Below the pieces are notes generated by a model. It was not told the DNA's origin and ran no database searches. It was given only the letters and a program-made list of their open reading frames with translations. Shown here piece by piece: positions 21,007 through 34,068 of a DNA stretch of 64,000 nt. The stretch covers positions 322,868 through 386,867 of the forward strand of contig JAANYP010003744.1 of the NCBI GenBank assembly GCA_020465985.1. The letters run 5' to 3'. The first letter of the stretch is position 1. Each line of letters starts with the position of its first letter. The stretch comes from Centrapalus pauciflorus (lineage: Eukaryota > Streptophyta > Magnoliopsida > Asterales > Asteraceae). A program made the translations under genes and the position numbers.

Positions 21007-23805
21007 ATGGAGTTCGTAAAAAAAACACAACTGCCTCCCATACACTCTGAAACATGCTGAACTCCAACCGTTCCATACAATGATGGATTTCCTCAGGCAC
21101 TCCCATATTCATCATGCACTATCCATAAACCCTACTATATACATCTCCCATATAGAACAGTTTTGGAACCATGCATCTATTCAAACCATCAATGGAGTGC
21201 CTACCCTCCTTTCCAAGATTGATGGAACTGATATCCATATCACTGAGGAATCCATCCGACATCACTTGCATCTTCAAGATGCCACAGGTATAACCGACCT
21301 AACCCTTGATGCTTTACATACAGGTCTTTTCAATATCGGTTATAGGGGTCCTGCTGATTCTTTTACTTTCTTAAAAGCCCATTTTTCTCCTAAATGGAAA
21401 TTTCTTGTACATATACTTCAGCAGTGCATTAGCCCCAAAAGAACTGGTTGGTCTGAATTTTCATCTAACATTGCCACTGCCTTAGTGTGCTTTTCAACAG
21501 GCCAACGATTCAATTTTTCCAACATGATTTTTCAGGGGATGTTAAGGCATCATTCCCTAAAGAGTGGGAAATTTTTGATGTATCCTAGATTTTTAGCAGA
21601 AATCATTGCACACACCTGCACATCTTCTCATTTACATAAACGGATACATGTTTCCCACAGGCACTCACTACCCTCTATAAAGAGACTTTTAAAACATAGT
21701 GCCAATTTTTTGAGTGTTGATGTTCCATTGCCTTCTGCAATGATGAACATCATTCCACAACACAGAGGAGAGGGTCCTGAGCAGGCTCAGCCCATCATTA
21801 CTGCTACACCCCCAGGACCCCAACCCCCTCCTCATGATACACAAACTCCCTCTGATCCTTTTGTACAGCCAACACGCCCACTCAGATACTTATACAAAAG
21901 AAAAAGGGGACCAGGAGCTCCTTCCTCCTCCTCCCATCAGCAAGAGCCATATATCCCTGTGCAGGAGGATACTCCTGCACAGAATATCCAAAGGGAACCC
22001 ATTGAGGAAACTCCCATCCTCTCTCAGGAGGTGAACATCTCTTCAGAGATGGTTCATATGGGTTCTGTGGCTGGCACTACTGATGTCTCTGCACAAGAGG
22101 CACAGGACAGTGCCAACATAGCTAAGACCACGCCCATGGCAACAGCAAGTGTGCAAACACAAGCTGGAAGTCCCCAGAACCAAGAAAAGAGGGGCCCAGA
22201 AGTTTCTACCTCTGGTCTTAATGTCAGTGATAGATCACAAACACCTCAGGTGTTCTCTGATCTTGAGGCTAGTCTGCAACAAATGCTCTTAAGGATCCCA
22301 GGCTCAAACCTGTTGTAGCTATGTTGGACCATCAAATGTCCATCATTGCTGCACAGGGGGCTCAAATTTTTGCTCTCAGGAAGGCAGAGGCTGCTCAAAA
22401 TAAGCGTATGGATTATCTACACAGAGGCTTCACTCTCTGTGGAAATAAAATTGTGAAATTAGAGCAGTTGATTCAAACCCAAGGGGCAAAGGTTGTGGGT
22501 CCTTCTGACCAAACCAATGCTTCCAAAAAGGGGGAGAATCAGGAGGTTCCCAAATCAGTCCAAGCAGCTCCAACAACAACAGTCCAAGCAGCACCAACAG
22601 TTCCAGTTTCTAGGCTAGCAGTCCCAACAGCTTCTCAAGCTGTTAGCCTAGAAACTCAAGCTGCTCCTTCAAAAGCCACTGGAATTGTAATCAGGGAAGG
22701 TATTCAAGCTCCATCAAGCACAGTCCAAGCTACAACATCTGCTACAAAAGACAAGGGAAAGGGCATTCTCATTGAGTCTCCAAAGCATAAATTTTCTTCA
22801 AAAGAAGCCCAAATTGCCTTTGATGCTGAAGTTGCCAGAAAATTAGCAGAAGAACAAGACAAAGAATTAGAGCAGCAAGCCCAAACCCCAATGGATGATG
22901 ATGAGACTTTAGGTAATTACTTAAAGGGGTTTGTGGTCAAGCAAGGAGCAAGGAAGAGAAAGATGCCAACAGGGCACTCCAAGGCTGAGCATAGAAGATT
23001 TCTTATCAATTTTGCCTTTGCAGCAGGTATTCCAAAGAAAATGGCTCAGTCCATGTCTACTGAAAGGCTGCAGGAGATTCATGATAAGGAGATGGACAAA
23101 AGACAGAGAACACAAGTCTCTCCAGAAGCTCAACCATCCCAAGAAGTCCAACCATCAACCCAATCAGTCCAAGCTGAAGCTGGTGCCAGTGCACCTGCTC
23201 CCTCTGATCAAGCAGTTGTATCTATTCCTTCATCGGTTAAAAGGGTGCTCTTTGAGCAACAACTACAAAAGGCTATGGAGATAGAGAAGCTGATTGATCA
23301 GCATGATTTTACAAAGCCTCAAATCAACTACTGGTTTGCTAAGTCACTGGATGACCGTGACTTGAGAATAAAGTTTGTAATCAGAAGAGAGTCTGGACCT
23401 GAAGAGGAGTATGACACTTTTTGGCAGATAGTACAGAAGCTGACCAGAGATGAATTGATAAAGATGTACAATATAGGGTCAGTTACACAAGTGAGGTCTG
23501 CTCTTCCACAAGTCAAGCAACTCATCAAAGATCTAAGTACAGTGGTTGACCCTGAGTTTGCAAGACAAGAGATAGAAGATGCTGAAAAGAAAGGGAAAAA
23601 GATCAAGCAGATTGATCTGTTTGTCAAGTCAAAGACATTCATAATCAAATTCACAGATGGATCTGGTATTTTCTTCAATCTTGATTTTTACAATTTTTCA
23701 AAAGATATGCTGCCGCAAATTAAGTCAGCTAGAATATCTTGTGATAAAGAAGAGATGAAGAAAGAATTTTTGAAGGCAATAGATCATAAACTTGCACAGT
23801 TGTGA
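21007..23805 (+). pseudogene. COP-A third ORF (env-position), two frameshifts
   Basis: Comparison with COP-A' shows one ancestral frame of about 930 codons from MEFVK (21007) to KLAQL. Here an extra base in the A-run near 21020-21026 ends the start after 17 codons, and a missing base near 22290-22295 shifts the middle. Open stretches are 21080-22318 and 22321-23805. The N-terminal block (INPTIYISHIEQFW, MYPRFLAEI) is a conserved domain of unknown role in such copia elements. The middle is Pro/Gln/Ser-rich. The C-terminal part is basic and mixed helical. No signal peptide or membrane segment is seen, so it is not envelope-like by sequence. Confidence 0.75.
22607..22655 (+). repeat. 49-bp hairpin module, copy in COP-A third ORF
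   Basis: It is shared with COP-A' at the same place in the ORF (7668-7716), so this is probably the older location. It matches 18836-18884 in pol. Confidence 0.8.
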
Positions 23806-23892
23806 GTTTTTGTAAGCCTTGGTTTGTAAATAACAGTTTACTTATTCATTTCCAATTCTTGTATAGAACTTAAAGTCTTGTGTAAAGAATTT

Positions 23893-23907
23893 AAGTTAGG
23901 GGGAGAT
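23893..23907 (+). promoter_or_regulatory. COP-A polypurine tract
   Basis: AGTTAGGGGGAGAT lies directly before the 3' LTR and primes plus-strand DNA synthesis. Confidence 0.85.
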
Positions 23908-24577
23908 TGTTGGGAAATAGTTTAAGTACATTCAAGCTGTTAGTTTAGACTTCTCAGACTGTTAGTAGATTTTACTTGTAAATCCAAAGTTCATGCTGCT
24001 AGTTGAAGAAACTCGAGCTGCCAGTGTAAAGGTTCAAGCTGCCAGAGCAAAACTACTCAAGCTGCTCAGTTCATGCTGTCAAGAGATTCAAGCTGCTCAA
24101 CAGTTTCAGAAACAGAAAGTGCTGATTTTCAGGAAACGCAATCTACATGAAGATTCCAGCATATCTACTATCAAAGAAGTCATAGTTCGTCAAGGAAACA
24201 TATCAAGAAGCAATATAAATACAGAGAATAGGTCGTCCTATTGTATAAGGAGTTTTCTGCATATTTTGAGTCTGTAATTGCTTTATTGATTAAGTTTTCA
24301 TAAGCCTCTAAGGTTGTAAAACCCTAAGAACAGTTTGTGTTCTTCGTCAAATCAAACAGATTAGAGGTGATTGTAATTGATGAATTCAGCAATACAAACA
24401 GTCTTGATTAATTCCTGTGTGTTTATTTATTATTGATTCTGAAAGTTTTTGTCAAAATAATTAAGTGTTATTCCGCAAACTTCTTGATTAAACTTTGATT
24501 TAAAGCAAGATTATTGATTTATACTCTGATAAATTCAAATCAGTTAGTCTTGGTAATTCATATTTTAGATCCTGACA
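23908..24577 (+). repeat. COP-A 3' LTR
   Basis: It runs from TGTTGGGAAATAG to TAGATCCTGACA, 670 bp, and differs from the 5' LTR at about ten places. The TATA box is at 24214-24221. COP-B' gag begins at 24578 with no matching target duplication. Confidence 0.92.
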
Positions 24578-27286
24578 CTACTTCATCAACATTGGTTGCT
24601 GGACTTATAATATCCACACTAATATCCCCAATTTGAATGGTGTCAGCTTGGATACCATTTTTATTGACTAAGATGTTTCCAACACTGCTTGTAACAGCTG
24701 TGAGAGAACTATCAGAGTCAACAGGCCTCATGTCCTCAGATTCAGGACAGTCTTTGGCCAGATGTGTCTTCTTTCCACATTTATAACATTTTCTCTTTTT
24801 AGTATTTTTGGAAGAAGAACTTTCAGAAACACATTCTGAGTTATTTTTGTTGATTCTTTTAGCAGTTTTAGCAACTTTATTACTATTTGATGAATCAACA
24901 GCTTGAATGGAGGATTCAAAAATCACAGCTTTGTTTATCTCTTCTTTCCTCCTTTTAGGAGGACAAATGTCAAAGACAGGCAGCTTAATTGGCTTTTGAA
25001 TTTCCACAGGTTTGGGAAACTTATTCCCATGTTTGTCAGGGTGAGCAATGGCTTTGCCTTTGTCACTACTGAGACGTGATTTATGCTGCCTATCAACATA
25101 ATCATTGTTTCTGGTTTTGAAAAACTTATTTTCATGTAAAACCAGTTTACCACTATGATTAGTAAACTTATTTGAAATCACAGCAGGTTTGCTTTCAACA
25201 TGAGACTTACCCTTGTTGAAAACAGACTGCTTAACTTTTGAAAACTTGTTTTCAAAATGTTTAGCATCAAAAGGATTATTATGTCTTTTACCATCAGCTT
25301 TGGACACAGAACCTGTTTTGTCAACAGGTTTAGTATCCACAGCTGTAGTTTGGACATGTTTTCCTTTCTTTTGCTTGTGTGAATCAGCAGAGCACTTAGC
25401 AGGCTGGATTGGTGGAGAACACATTCCAACACCAGCTTTTGAGCTAGGTTCACACAAGCTGTCAGTGTTTTGAGGCCTGACAAACCTGTTTGTTGAAATT
25501 AGTTTACCATTCACTTTTTGAACAAAAGTATTTGGAAGCTCACCAAGAGTGGATAAATCTTCTTTCAGATTATTAATTTCAACAATGGAAGCTGCTGTAT
25601 CAAGATCCCCTCCAAGATAGGCTTGAATTTGAGCAGGGATCTGTTGACTTATACAATGGTTGACTTTTTGTGCCGATTGGCACTAAGAGTCAACTATCTT
25701 TTGAAGCTTAGCATGCTTTATATCTGTTTCTCTCTTTTCTTCCAGTAAAATAGAGTTGATGTGTTTTAATTCATCAAGCTCAGTTTCCAACTGATGGAAA
25801 CTGTCCAATTTGTTGGATTTTGTTTTAAGATCAGTTTTAAGTTTTGAGATTTCAGATAATAAAGCATCATGCTTCTCAACAGCAGCTTTCAAATCAACTA
25901 GCATATATTCAAACATCTTAATCTTTTCTTCAGAACTGTAAGCCATAAAATTTTGTACCTTATACATCATTGTAGGATTCCAGTTCTCTAAGCTGCTGAA
26001 AGCTTCAGCTTCAGCCATATCCTGTTTGAAACTGCTTGTTGATGGGACATCAGTGTTGGCCATCAGACATTGATTGTCTTCTTCATCAGATGATGAATCA
26101 GATTCCTCCCAATCACAAGTCTCTGCCATGAGTCCCTTTTGGCGGTTGGAACCCACTGAGTTTTCCAACTTCCTCAGCTTAGCCATGGCCATGAGGTACT
26201 TAACCCTATAACCATCATCCTTGTTTGTTTGTATGGTTTGGATGACTGTCCAACAGCTTTTGACACACAGTCAGCAGCTATATGGCCATTTTTGCCACAT
26301 TTGAAGCACTCAGCCTATGATTTATCAAATGCCTTCTTTTTGCCAGCACCTGAACTTCCTTGCAGCATGTTTCTTCCAAACCTTTTCTTGTTGAACCTTT
26401 TGACAAGCATAGCTATCATTTGCTCATCATCCTGGTCAGCAAGATCTGCATTATCTTCCTCATCTGACATTTCCTCCTTGTCATCATCCTGTTGATCAGG
26501 TTGAGTGAACACATCACTCACCTGACTCACAGACTGTCTCACATTAGCCACAAAGGCTGCACCTCTTTTGGACATCTCCAAGGCATTTATCTTCTGTTGC
26601 CTTGACTGTTCATCATTTAGTAAGGATCCATACAAGTTGACAAGATCCATACTTCTGATTGTACCTGAATTTCTTAAGATAGTTGAGAAATAATTCCATT
26701 CTTCAGGGAGAATGTCCAAAAATTTGTTCACCAAAGTAAGACTGTCCTTAGTGATCCCAACAGCTTTGAGATCATTCACAAGAGCAGTAAACCTGGTGTA
26801 GGTTTCTGTGAGGGTCTCCTTTGGTTTTGCAAAGAAGAGTTCATACTGTCTAACAAGGTTGTTAATCCTTTTATCCAGTGTGATTGTGGGTCCATCATAG
26901 ACGGTACACAAAGTATCCCACATCTCCTTGGCAGTCTTCATCTTCTCAACCTGTTTGAACACATTATCAGGCAAGGAGATGACCAGATTGTTTCTGGCCT
27001 TTGCATCAAGAGCTACCAATCTTTTGTCTTCATCAGACCATTGAGCTTTTGCTTTCTCAAATGTTCTGATCTCAGGAGCTGCTCCTTCAAAAGCAGGAGT
27101 TATTGTAGTAACAGAGGTTGGCACATAAGGACACTCCATTACAATTTCTGGTAGTTGTACATCCAGATTCTCTAGGTAGAGCATCATTCTGCACTTCCAA
27201 CCAGAAAAGTTCTGATGATTGAACTTTGGAGGTTTGCCCATTGAGCCATTGTCATAGTATGAGGAATTTGCAGCACTGTTGTCCAT
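24578..27286 (-). pseudogene. gag: COP-B' gag, broken and 3'-truncated
   Basis: It starts MDNSAANSSYY at 27286. It has a UBN2-type region (AKEMWDTLCTVYDG; YELFFAKPKETLTETY), an acidic segment, a first CCHC knuckle (CFKCGKNGHIAADC), a coiled-coil segment at about 25690-25980 and a Lys-rich linker. The second knuckle, CYKCGKKTHLAKDC, is near 24740-24780. Breaks are a TAG at 26313-26315 (Lys in COP-B), a one-base loss near 26215-26225 and a TAG at about 25683 where COP-B has Trp. The reading ends at VDEV, where COP-A's LTR takes over. Confidence 0.8.
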
Positions 27287-27333
27287 GGAAACTTGGGAGA
27301 ATGAGAGATCTAGAATGACACACACTCTAAACT

Positions 27334-27345
27334 GCTCTGATACCA
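27334..27345 (-). promoter_or_regulatory. COP-B' primer-binding site (initiator Met-tRNA)
   Basis: The minus strand reads TGGTATCAGAGC two bases after the LTR end. Confidence 0.85.
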
Positions 27346-27347
27346 GT

Positions 27348-28473
27348 TGTAGGTCCCGAAAGGTTCCCAAAGTATATAGCTTTATGCTGTAGAGGGGGGG
27401 TGAATACAGCTATTTAAAAACTACACACTATTTTCTCAATGTTTGTATGTATTATCAACAAATTGTTAATTACAAACAAGCTTGAATGCGGAAATGTTCA
27501 AGCTGAGATGACAGATACAACAGTATATTCACTAGTCTAAGACAGACTCAAACTAGTTAACAATGAATACTCTCACTAAGAAGCACTCACTGTGTTTACA
27601 AGACTCAGAGGAACAACTTATGTAGAACAGCTTAGACACAAAGAAACTGTATTACACAATCAGACTTGCATGCATGAAAAACACACTTGCACGTTCACTC
27701 TTGGTTTCAGCACTTAGCATATATTGGCTTAATCATTCTGTCGTTAGAAGCTTCCTTTTATAATCACTCAGAGGATCTAAGAGAAACTTCCTCATTGGAC
27801 GGAATGAAAAAGAAGAAGTCTTGTTTGAAAAGACAACATAACTTTTCTGCACTTTTCTGAAAAGCATACTTATCTTCACATGTGCAGAACTTTTGTTTTT
27901 TCACTTTGTCTACTGTTGCATTGCCTTTAACCAATTTAGGAATTTCAACTTTGCGTCTTTCTTCCTTGTAAAGGCCTATTTTGATATAAGAAAAAGGTCT
28001 GTCACCCTTTTTCAAATAACCTTTTGTCTTCATGTTGCAGAACAGCGTGGGCAGTTTGAGCGGTTCTGTTTTCCACTTTGTCTTCAACTTTGTAAACTGA
28101 TCTTGTAGCCAAAAACAATACATGATGACATGGAAACGTATTCCATAAAGTGTTTAGTCTGTTCACAAAGAACAGGTTCTGTTCACAAAGAACAGAACAC
28201 TTGAAAAATGCCCAAGCTGCTCATCAGTGTAGAGCAGCGTAGACAGTTTATGTCCAGCCTGTTCAGCAGACAGAGCAGCTTGGACAAACTGTTTTAGTTG
28301 CAACACATGCAACACATAGAACAGCTTTAGACTGATATTGCAAATCATTTTCAGGTTTCAATAAGGCATATAACAGACCTTAATTTCAACCTTCAAATGC
28401 ATCAACAGGTTTGATCAGAAATCTCCCCCTTAGATATAGAACAGGTTTGACTGAGACCTTTTTGTGCCTAACA
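27348..28473 (-). repeat. COP-B' 5' LTR
   Basis: It runs from TGTTAGGCACAAAAAGG at 28473 to GGGACCTACA at 27348 on the minus strand, 1126 bp. TATAAAAGG lies on the minus strand at 27762-27754. A doubled CTGTTC/GAACAG palindrome lies near 28170-28200, and a G-run near 27391-27399. It closely matches 34069-35188 and 52393-53495. Confidence 0.88.
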
Positions 28474-28595
28474 GAGAATAATGAAGAAAATCTCAAAAGT
28501 AATGAGATTATGAAAATCAAAAAGGTTAGACCAATTAACCTCAATGATACACTCAGAGAACTAGAAATTATAATCCTAAAAAAATTGTTCTTTTT
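28474..28595. other. Short unassigned sequence between COP-B' and foldback
   Basis: These 122 bp are AT-rich with no recognised gene. The last seven bases, TCTTTTT, are repeated after the foldback (30891-30897). Confidence 0.4.
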
Positions 28596-30890
<2,295 letters not shown>

Positions 30891-30897
30891 TCTTTTT

Positions 30898-31128
30898 ATG
30901 TGTGCACAAAATATTTCATAAAAAAAATTGCACACAACTTTGTGAAAAAGATATCTTCGTCAGAGTGCAAGTGGAACTCCCCCTGGAAATAAGCACACAA
31001 AGTTAGTCAACTCATAGAAAATATATAAGGAGAAAAAAATTGTAAAATAAAACCCCCTCTTTGTCTATACAACTTCAGAGTTGAATTCAGGGCTGGAAAT
31101 TCAGAAAGATTCGTCTTTTAGAATCGTG
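30898..31128. other. Non-coding stretch right of foldback
   Basis: AT-rich with no ORF. A C-run, CTCCCCCTGG, near 30977-30986 would read as a purine tract on the minus strand, the direction of the relic ORF to the right. Otherwise nothing is recognised. Confidence 0.35.
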
Positions 31129-31419
31129 TTCTAATCTGAAGTGATTAGAAGCCTTTGTTGCGGAAGCTCGGGTTTCAGTCTAAAATAACTGAAAGCCTTG
31201 TTAAACTTTGCACTGATGTGCGGGTTCCAAATGAAGTATTTTGAAAGCCATATGCAAGACGTACGCGTTTTGCGCTGTTGTGAGTAGAAGTCATATGAGT
31301 GAAAAACGGGTTCTGTACTGATGTGTACAGAAACTATTTGAGTTAAGATCAGGTTGTGCACTGATGTGTACAGAAACCATTTCCATTGAAGACGGGGTTC
31401 TAGTCTGATATGACTAAAA
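31129..31419. repeat. Array of seven 8-6-8 hairpins, 43-52 bp apart
   Basis: Stems start at 31129, 31173, 31225, 31268, 31311, 31354 and 31398. Each has 8 nt, a 6-nt loop and 8 nt of complement. Examples are TTCTAATC-TGAAGT-GATTAGAA and TTCTGTAC-TGATGT-GTACAGAA. Two stems pair 8/8, three 7/8 (one counting G-U) and two 6/8. Stem sequences differ between units while loops stay close to TGATGT and flanks to GGG...ACC. The roughly 44-bp period is not a multiple of three, so coding is unlikely to drive it. Function is unknown. Confidence 0.65.
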
Positions 31420-32138
31420 ACCAAAACCTGCAAAATTAAGATGTGTTTGGTATCCAAACAGATTTGGATCCAGACTTGTTAGCGCTCTTGGGTACCCATT
31501 TCAATACGGGTTAAGGTAACCATTTCATTACAGTTTTAGGTACCCATCGCAGAATATATTTCTTTTCTTCTTTTTCAAACTCAGGAAGCAAATTTCTTTT
31601 AGTATGATAAAATTGAATATCTGAATTATGAAAGAAACTTGAATCTGAACAAAGAAATTTATGCAAACTTTTCTTTCTAAAAATCTGACCGCTGCTAGCT
31701 TGTTTCTGATAATACTTGGTATTTTTCTTGGATGTTTTCTTCTGAGAAGATTAACCTGTATTTTTGAAAACTTTTGAAAACTTAGATTTTGAGGATTCAC
31801 CAGCGTAAATCTTGACCGGAAGTTTTTCAACTACTTTATCTATTTGTTTATCTTTAAAAGATATTTAGGTTGAAAATTTGAAGACAAATCAAACTTAGGA
31901 GTTTTAGCTAGATTCTTTTCACTTTCTAAAGATAAATCAGAATGATCAACTTTATGTTCTAAAAAACATTAGCATCCTTAACTTCTGATTCATTTGAAGA
32001 AGAGGAAACATTAAATTGTTTAGAAAGTTGAAATATTTAACCTTCTAATGCTTTGATAATGACCAAATATGAATTATTGTCATTATCAAATGATTGGAAA
32101 TCAATTTTGAAATATTATTCTTTAATTATGAACAACTT
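31420..32138 (-). pseudogene. Degenerate tail downstream of coiled-coil relic
   Basis: Lys/Phe-rich broken minus-strand frames (for example 31830-31528) follow the coiled-coil segment without a recognisable domain. The repeated word GGTACCCAT occurs near 31492-31545. It probably belongs to the same dead element as 32139-33054, by position only. Confidence 0.35.
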
Positions 32139-33054
32139 TCTCTAATCTCCAAACAATTTAAATTTCTCTTTGAAATCTTGTTCTTTAAGTAAGAACTCAT
32201 TTCTTTCTTTCTCAAATAATTCTTTAGTTAAACAAAACACCTTTTCAAGAGCAAAAAATTCTTCAGATTTGTTTGACACATAACTTTGATCAGGATGATT
32301 TGTCTTTGAAATTGTTTCTTCAAGATCTTTAACTTTCTTGTACAAGTCAGATCGTTCAGGCAAAAGATATTTTAGTTGATTTGCATTATGAAAATTCTCT
32401 TGTTTAGAATCTTGAAGTTCGTTTGATAATTCAGATATTGTCACTTTAAGAATATTGTTCTCAGAATACAAAACAATCTGTTTTTCTACAAAATTTAAAA
32501 ATTTCTTCTTTCAATCTTGTGATATCATTTAAAGCAAATGCTTTATCTGTATTTAACTAAACAAGAATATCATAATTGTTCTTACGAATCTGTTCAGATT
32601 CAATAAGTTTTGTATTCAGCTCAAACTTTTCAAAAGTTAACTATGAAAAGGAATCATGATCAGATATTTGATTTTCAAACATTTTAAGTTTCTCAATCAG
32701 CTTAAAATTCTCAGCTGTGAGGTGCAACACCTGATCATGTTCATTTGTCAGTTTAAGTTCCAGAGAAACTACATTCTTCTTCTCGTCTTGTAGCTTAACA
32801 CCGGCTTGTTCAGCCAGCTTTGTCACATTCTTCAACTTTACTTGAAATTCCTTCAACTGTACAGTTACATCAACAGGCTCTTCAGTTGTAGCCATAAACC
32901 ACTGAGCAATATTCTTCGTGTTCTGTTCTTCATATTTGTGCTTCTTTGATGATAACTTTCTTCTAAACTTCTTTTTAAAAGCCTTTTGAAGGTTGAGTAA
33001 TTCCAGCTTCTTCTGTTCAATATCTATGTCACAAAAATCAGTATTAGATTCCAT
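32139..33054 (-). pseudogene. Orphan coiled-coil ORF relic (possibly copia gag-related)
   Basis: Minus-strand frames from MESNTDFCD (33054) to FKLFGD (about 32142) are rich in Glu, Lys, Leu and Asn with heptad-like spacing. A TAG at 32641 and a frame change near 32470-32640 split them. Similar long coiled coils sit inside the gag proteins of COP-A and COP-C, so this may be a gag remnant of a further copia family. No zinc knuckle, PBS or LTR ties it down. A plain host coiled-coil pseudogene is possible. Confidence 0.4.
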
Positions 33055-33605
33055 CTGATTTGATTTGTGGAAATTGAATGGAAATCAATTAAGCTCAGAA
33101 AATATCAGCAAGTTGAAGGTTGTTCGAGGAACAAAATCCAATGTTGAAGCTCTGAAAAATGTATCTGTGGTTGATGACTTGGTAAAAATCAGCTCCGAAG
33201 TGACTTTTGGACGTTAATTTTTAAGCTTTTCTATAGAAAAATGCTTGTATCTTTTTTCTAAAGTCGAATTAGGCCTTGAAAATTGTCCGAACCAGCTTTG
33301 CCAATTCTAAAAATTGTAGATCTCAGTTCAAGCTTCGATTTGACATAAGGTAGGCATTGTAACGATGTTCCAGTGAAAAGTTATGGCCGATTTAAGCAGC
33401 AAACGTCATACAGTCAAAAGTTAGATATTCTGAATTGCAGATTATGAACTTCCAAGATCTTTTATGGAATAATGAGTGACTGAGTGAATCTCGAATGAAA
33501 GTGGATAAATCTCGAATTCTGAATGATGAATCTCATAGAAAGCATCGTAAATATCGAAGAACTCTATGTAAAACTCGAATGATCAAGGAACAAACTCGAG
33601 CGTCT
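33055..33605. other. Unassigned stretch with TCGA-type words
   Basis: No ORF is supported. From about 33490 the sequence fills with CTCGAA/CTCGAG words that lead into the minisatellite. This could be leader or LTR sequence of the relic to the left, but no termini are visible. Confidence 0.35.
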
Positions 33606-33752
33606 AAGGATGAAACTCGGTCAAATAAGAATGAAACTTGGTCAAATAAGGATGAAAATCGGTTAAATAAGAATGAAACGTGGTCAAATAAGGATGAAAC
33701 TCCGTCAAATAAGGATGAAACTCGGTCGAATAAGAACCAAACTCGAATGATT
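33606..33752. repeat. 21-bp minisatellite, seven units
   Basis: Units start at 33606, 33627, 33648, 33669, 33690, 33711 and 33732 and follow AAGGATGAAACTCGGTCAA plus AT. In one plus frame this spells the heptad SNKDETR, but no promoter or homologue supports a real protein. Confidence 0.9.
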
Positions 33753-34068
33753 AAGTTTCAAACTCGGTTAAAACAGGATTCCAACTCAGATGAATACTTA
33801 TCAAACTCGAAGAAAACTTGATCAAACTCGATCAACACTTTACAAACCTCGGTCAAACCGTGATGAAACTCGGTCAAAGCTTTGTAGAACTCGGGCAAAG
33901 CTTTGTGAAACTCGGGTAAGACTATACTGATAGAGATATCCGAGTTTCAACAGTTTTGAATAAAACCAAGTTCAGATTCCAATATTTTCAATAAAAATTG
34001 ACGAATTGAACTCAAATTGACAGAGAATGTGCGTTTTTCACACAGATGCACTTTTTGTGAAGTGTTTT
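33753..34068. other. TCGG/TCGA-rich stretch before COP-B
   Basis: It continues the AAACTCGGTCAAA words irregularly to about 33925, then AT-rich sequence up to the COP-B LTR at 34069. No gene is seen. Confidence 0.4.

Larger units (their letters stand above)
13766..24577 (+). mobile_element. COP-A: nearly complete Ty1/copia element (SIRE-like), 10.8 kb
   Basis: Order: LTR, Met-tRNA PBS, gag, pol (protease-integrase-RT-RNase H), spacer, third ORF, polypurine tract, LTR. Integrase before RT makes it Ty1/copia. Size and the third ORF suggest the SIRE/Maximus lineage (inference). The two LTRs differ at roughly ten positions, so insertion is fairly recent. The flanking 5-mers do not match (GTGCA before, CTACT after), and the flanks belong to two different older elements. 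Pol has two nonsense codons and the third ORF two frameshifts, so this copy is probably not autonomous. Confidence 0.9.
24578..28473 (-). mobile_element. COP-B': 5' LTR plus gag of a second copia family, truncated
   Basis: On the minus strand the order is LTR (28473-27348), Met-tRNA PBS, then gag to 24578, where it stops at the COP-A 3' LTR. All of pol is missing. It is the same family as COP-B (34069 onward) in the opposite orientation, so the two LTR starts face each other across 28474-34068. Confidence 0.85.

Noticed and set aside
21007..23805. True envelope glycoprotein gene
   Set aside because: No signal peptide, membrane helix or cysteine pattern; only the position is env-like.
31129..31419. 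CRISPR-like array
   Set aside because: Repeats are internally palindromic with varying stems, no constant repeat, no cas genes, eukaryotic context.
33495..33821. 108-residue frame with SNKDETR heptads
   Set aside because: Explained by the 21-bp minisatellite; no homologue or promoter.
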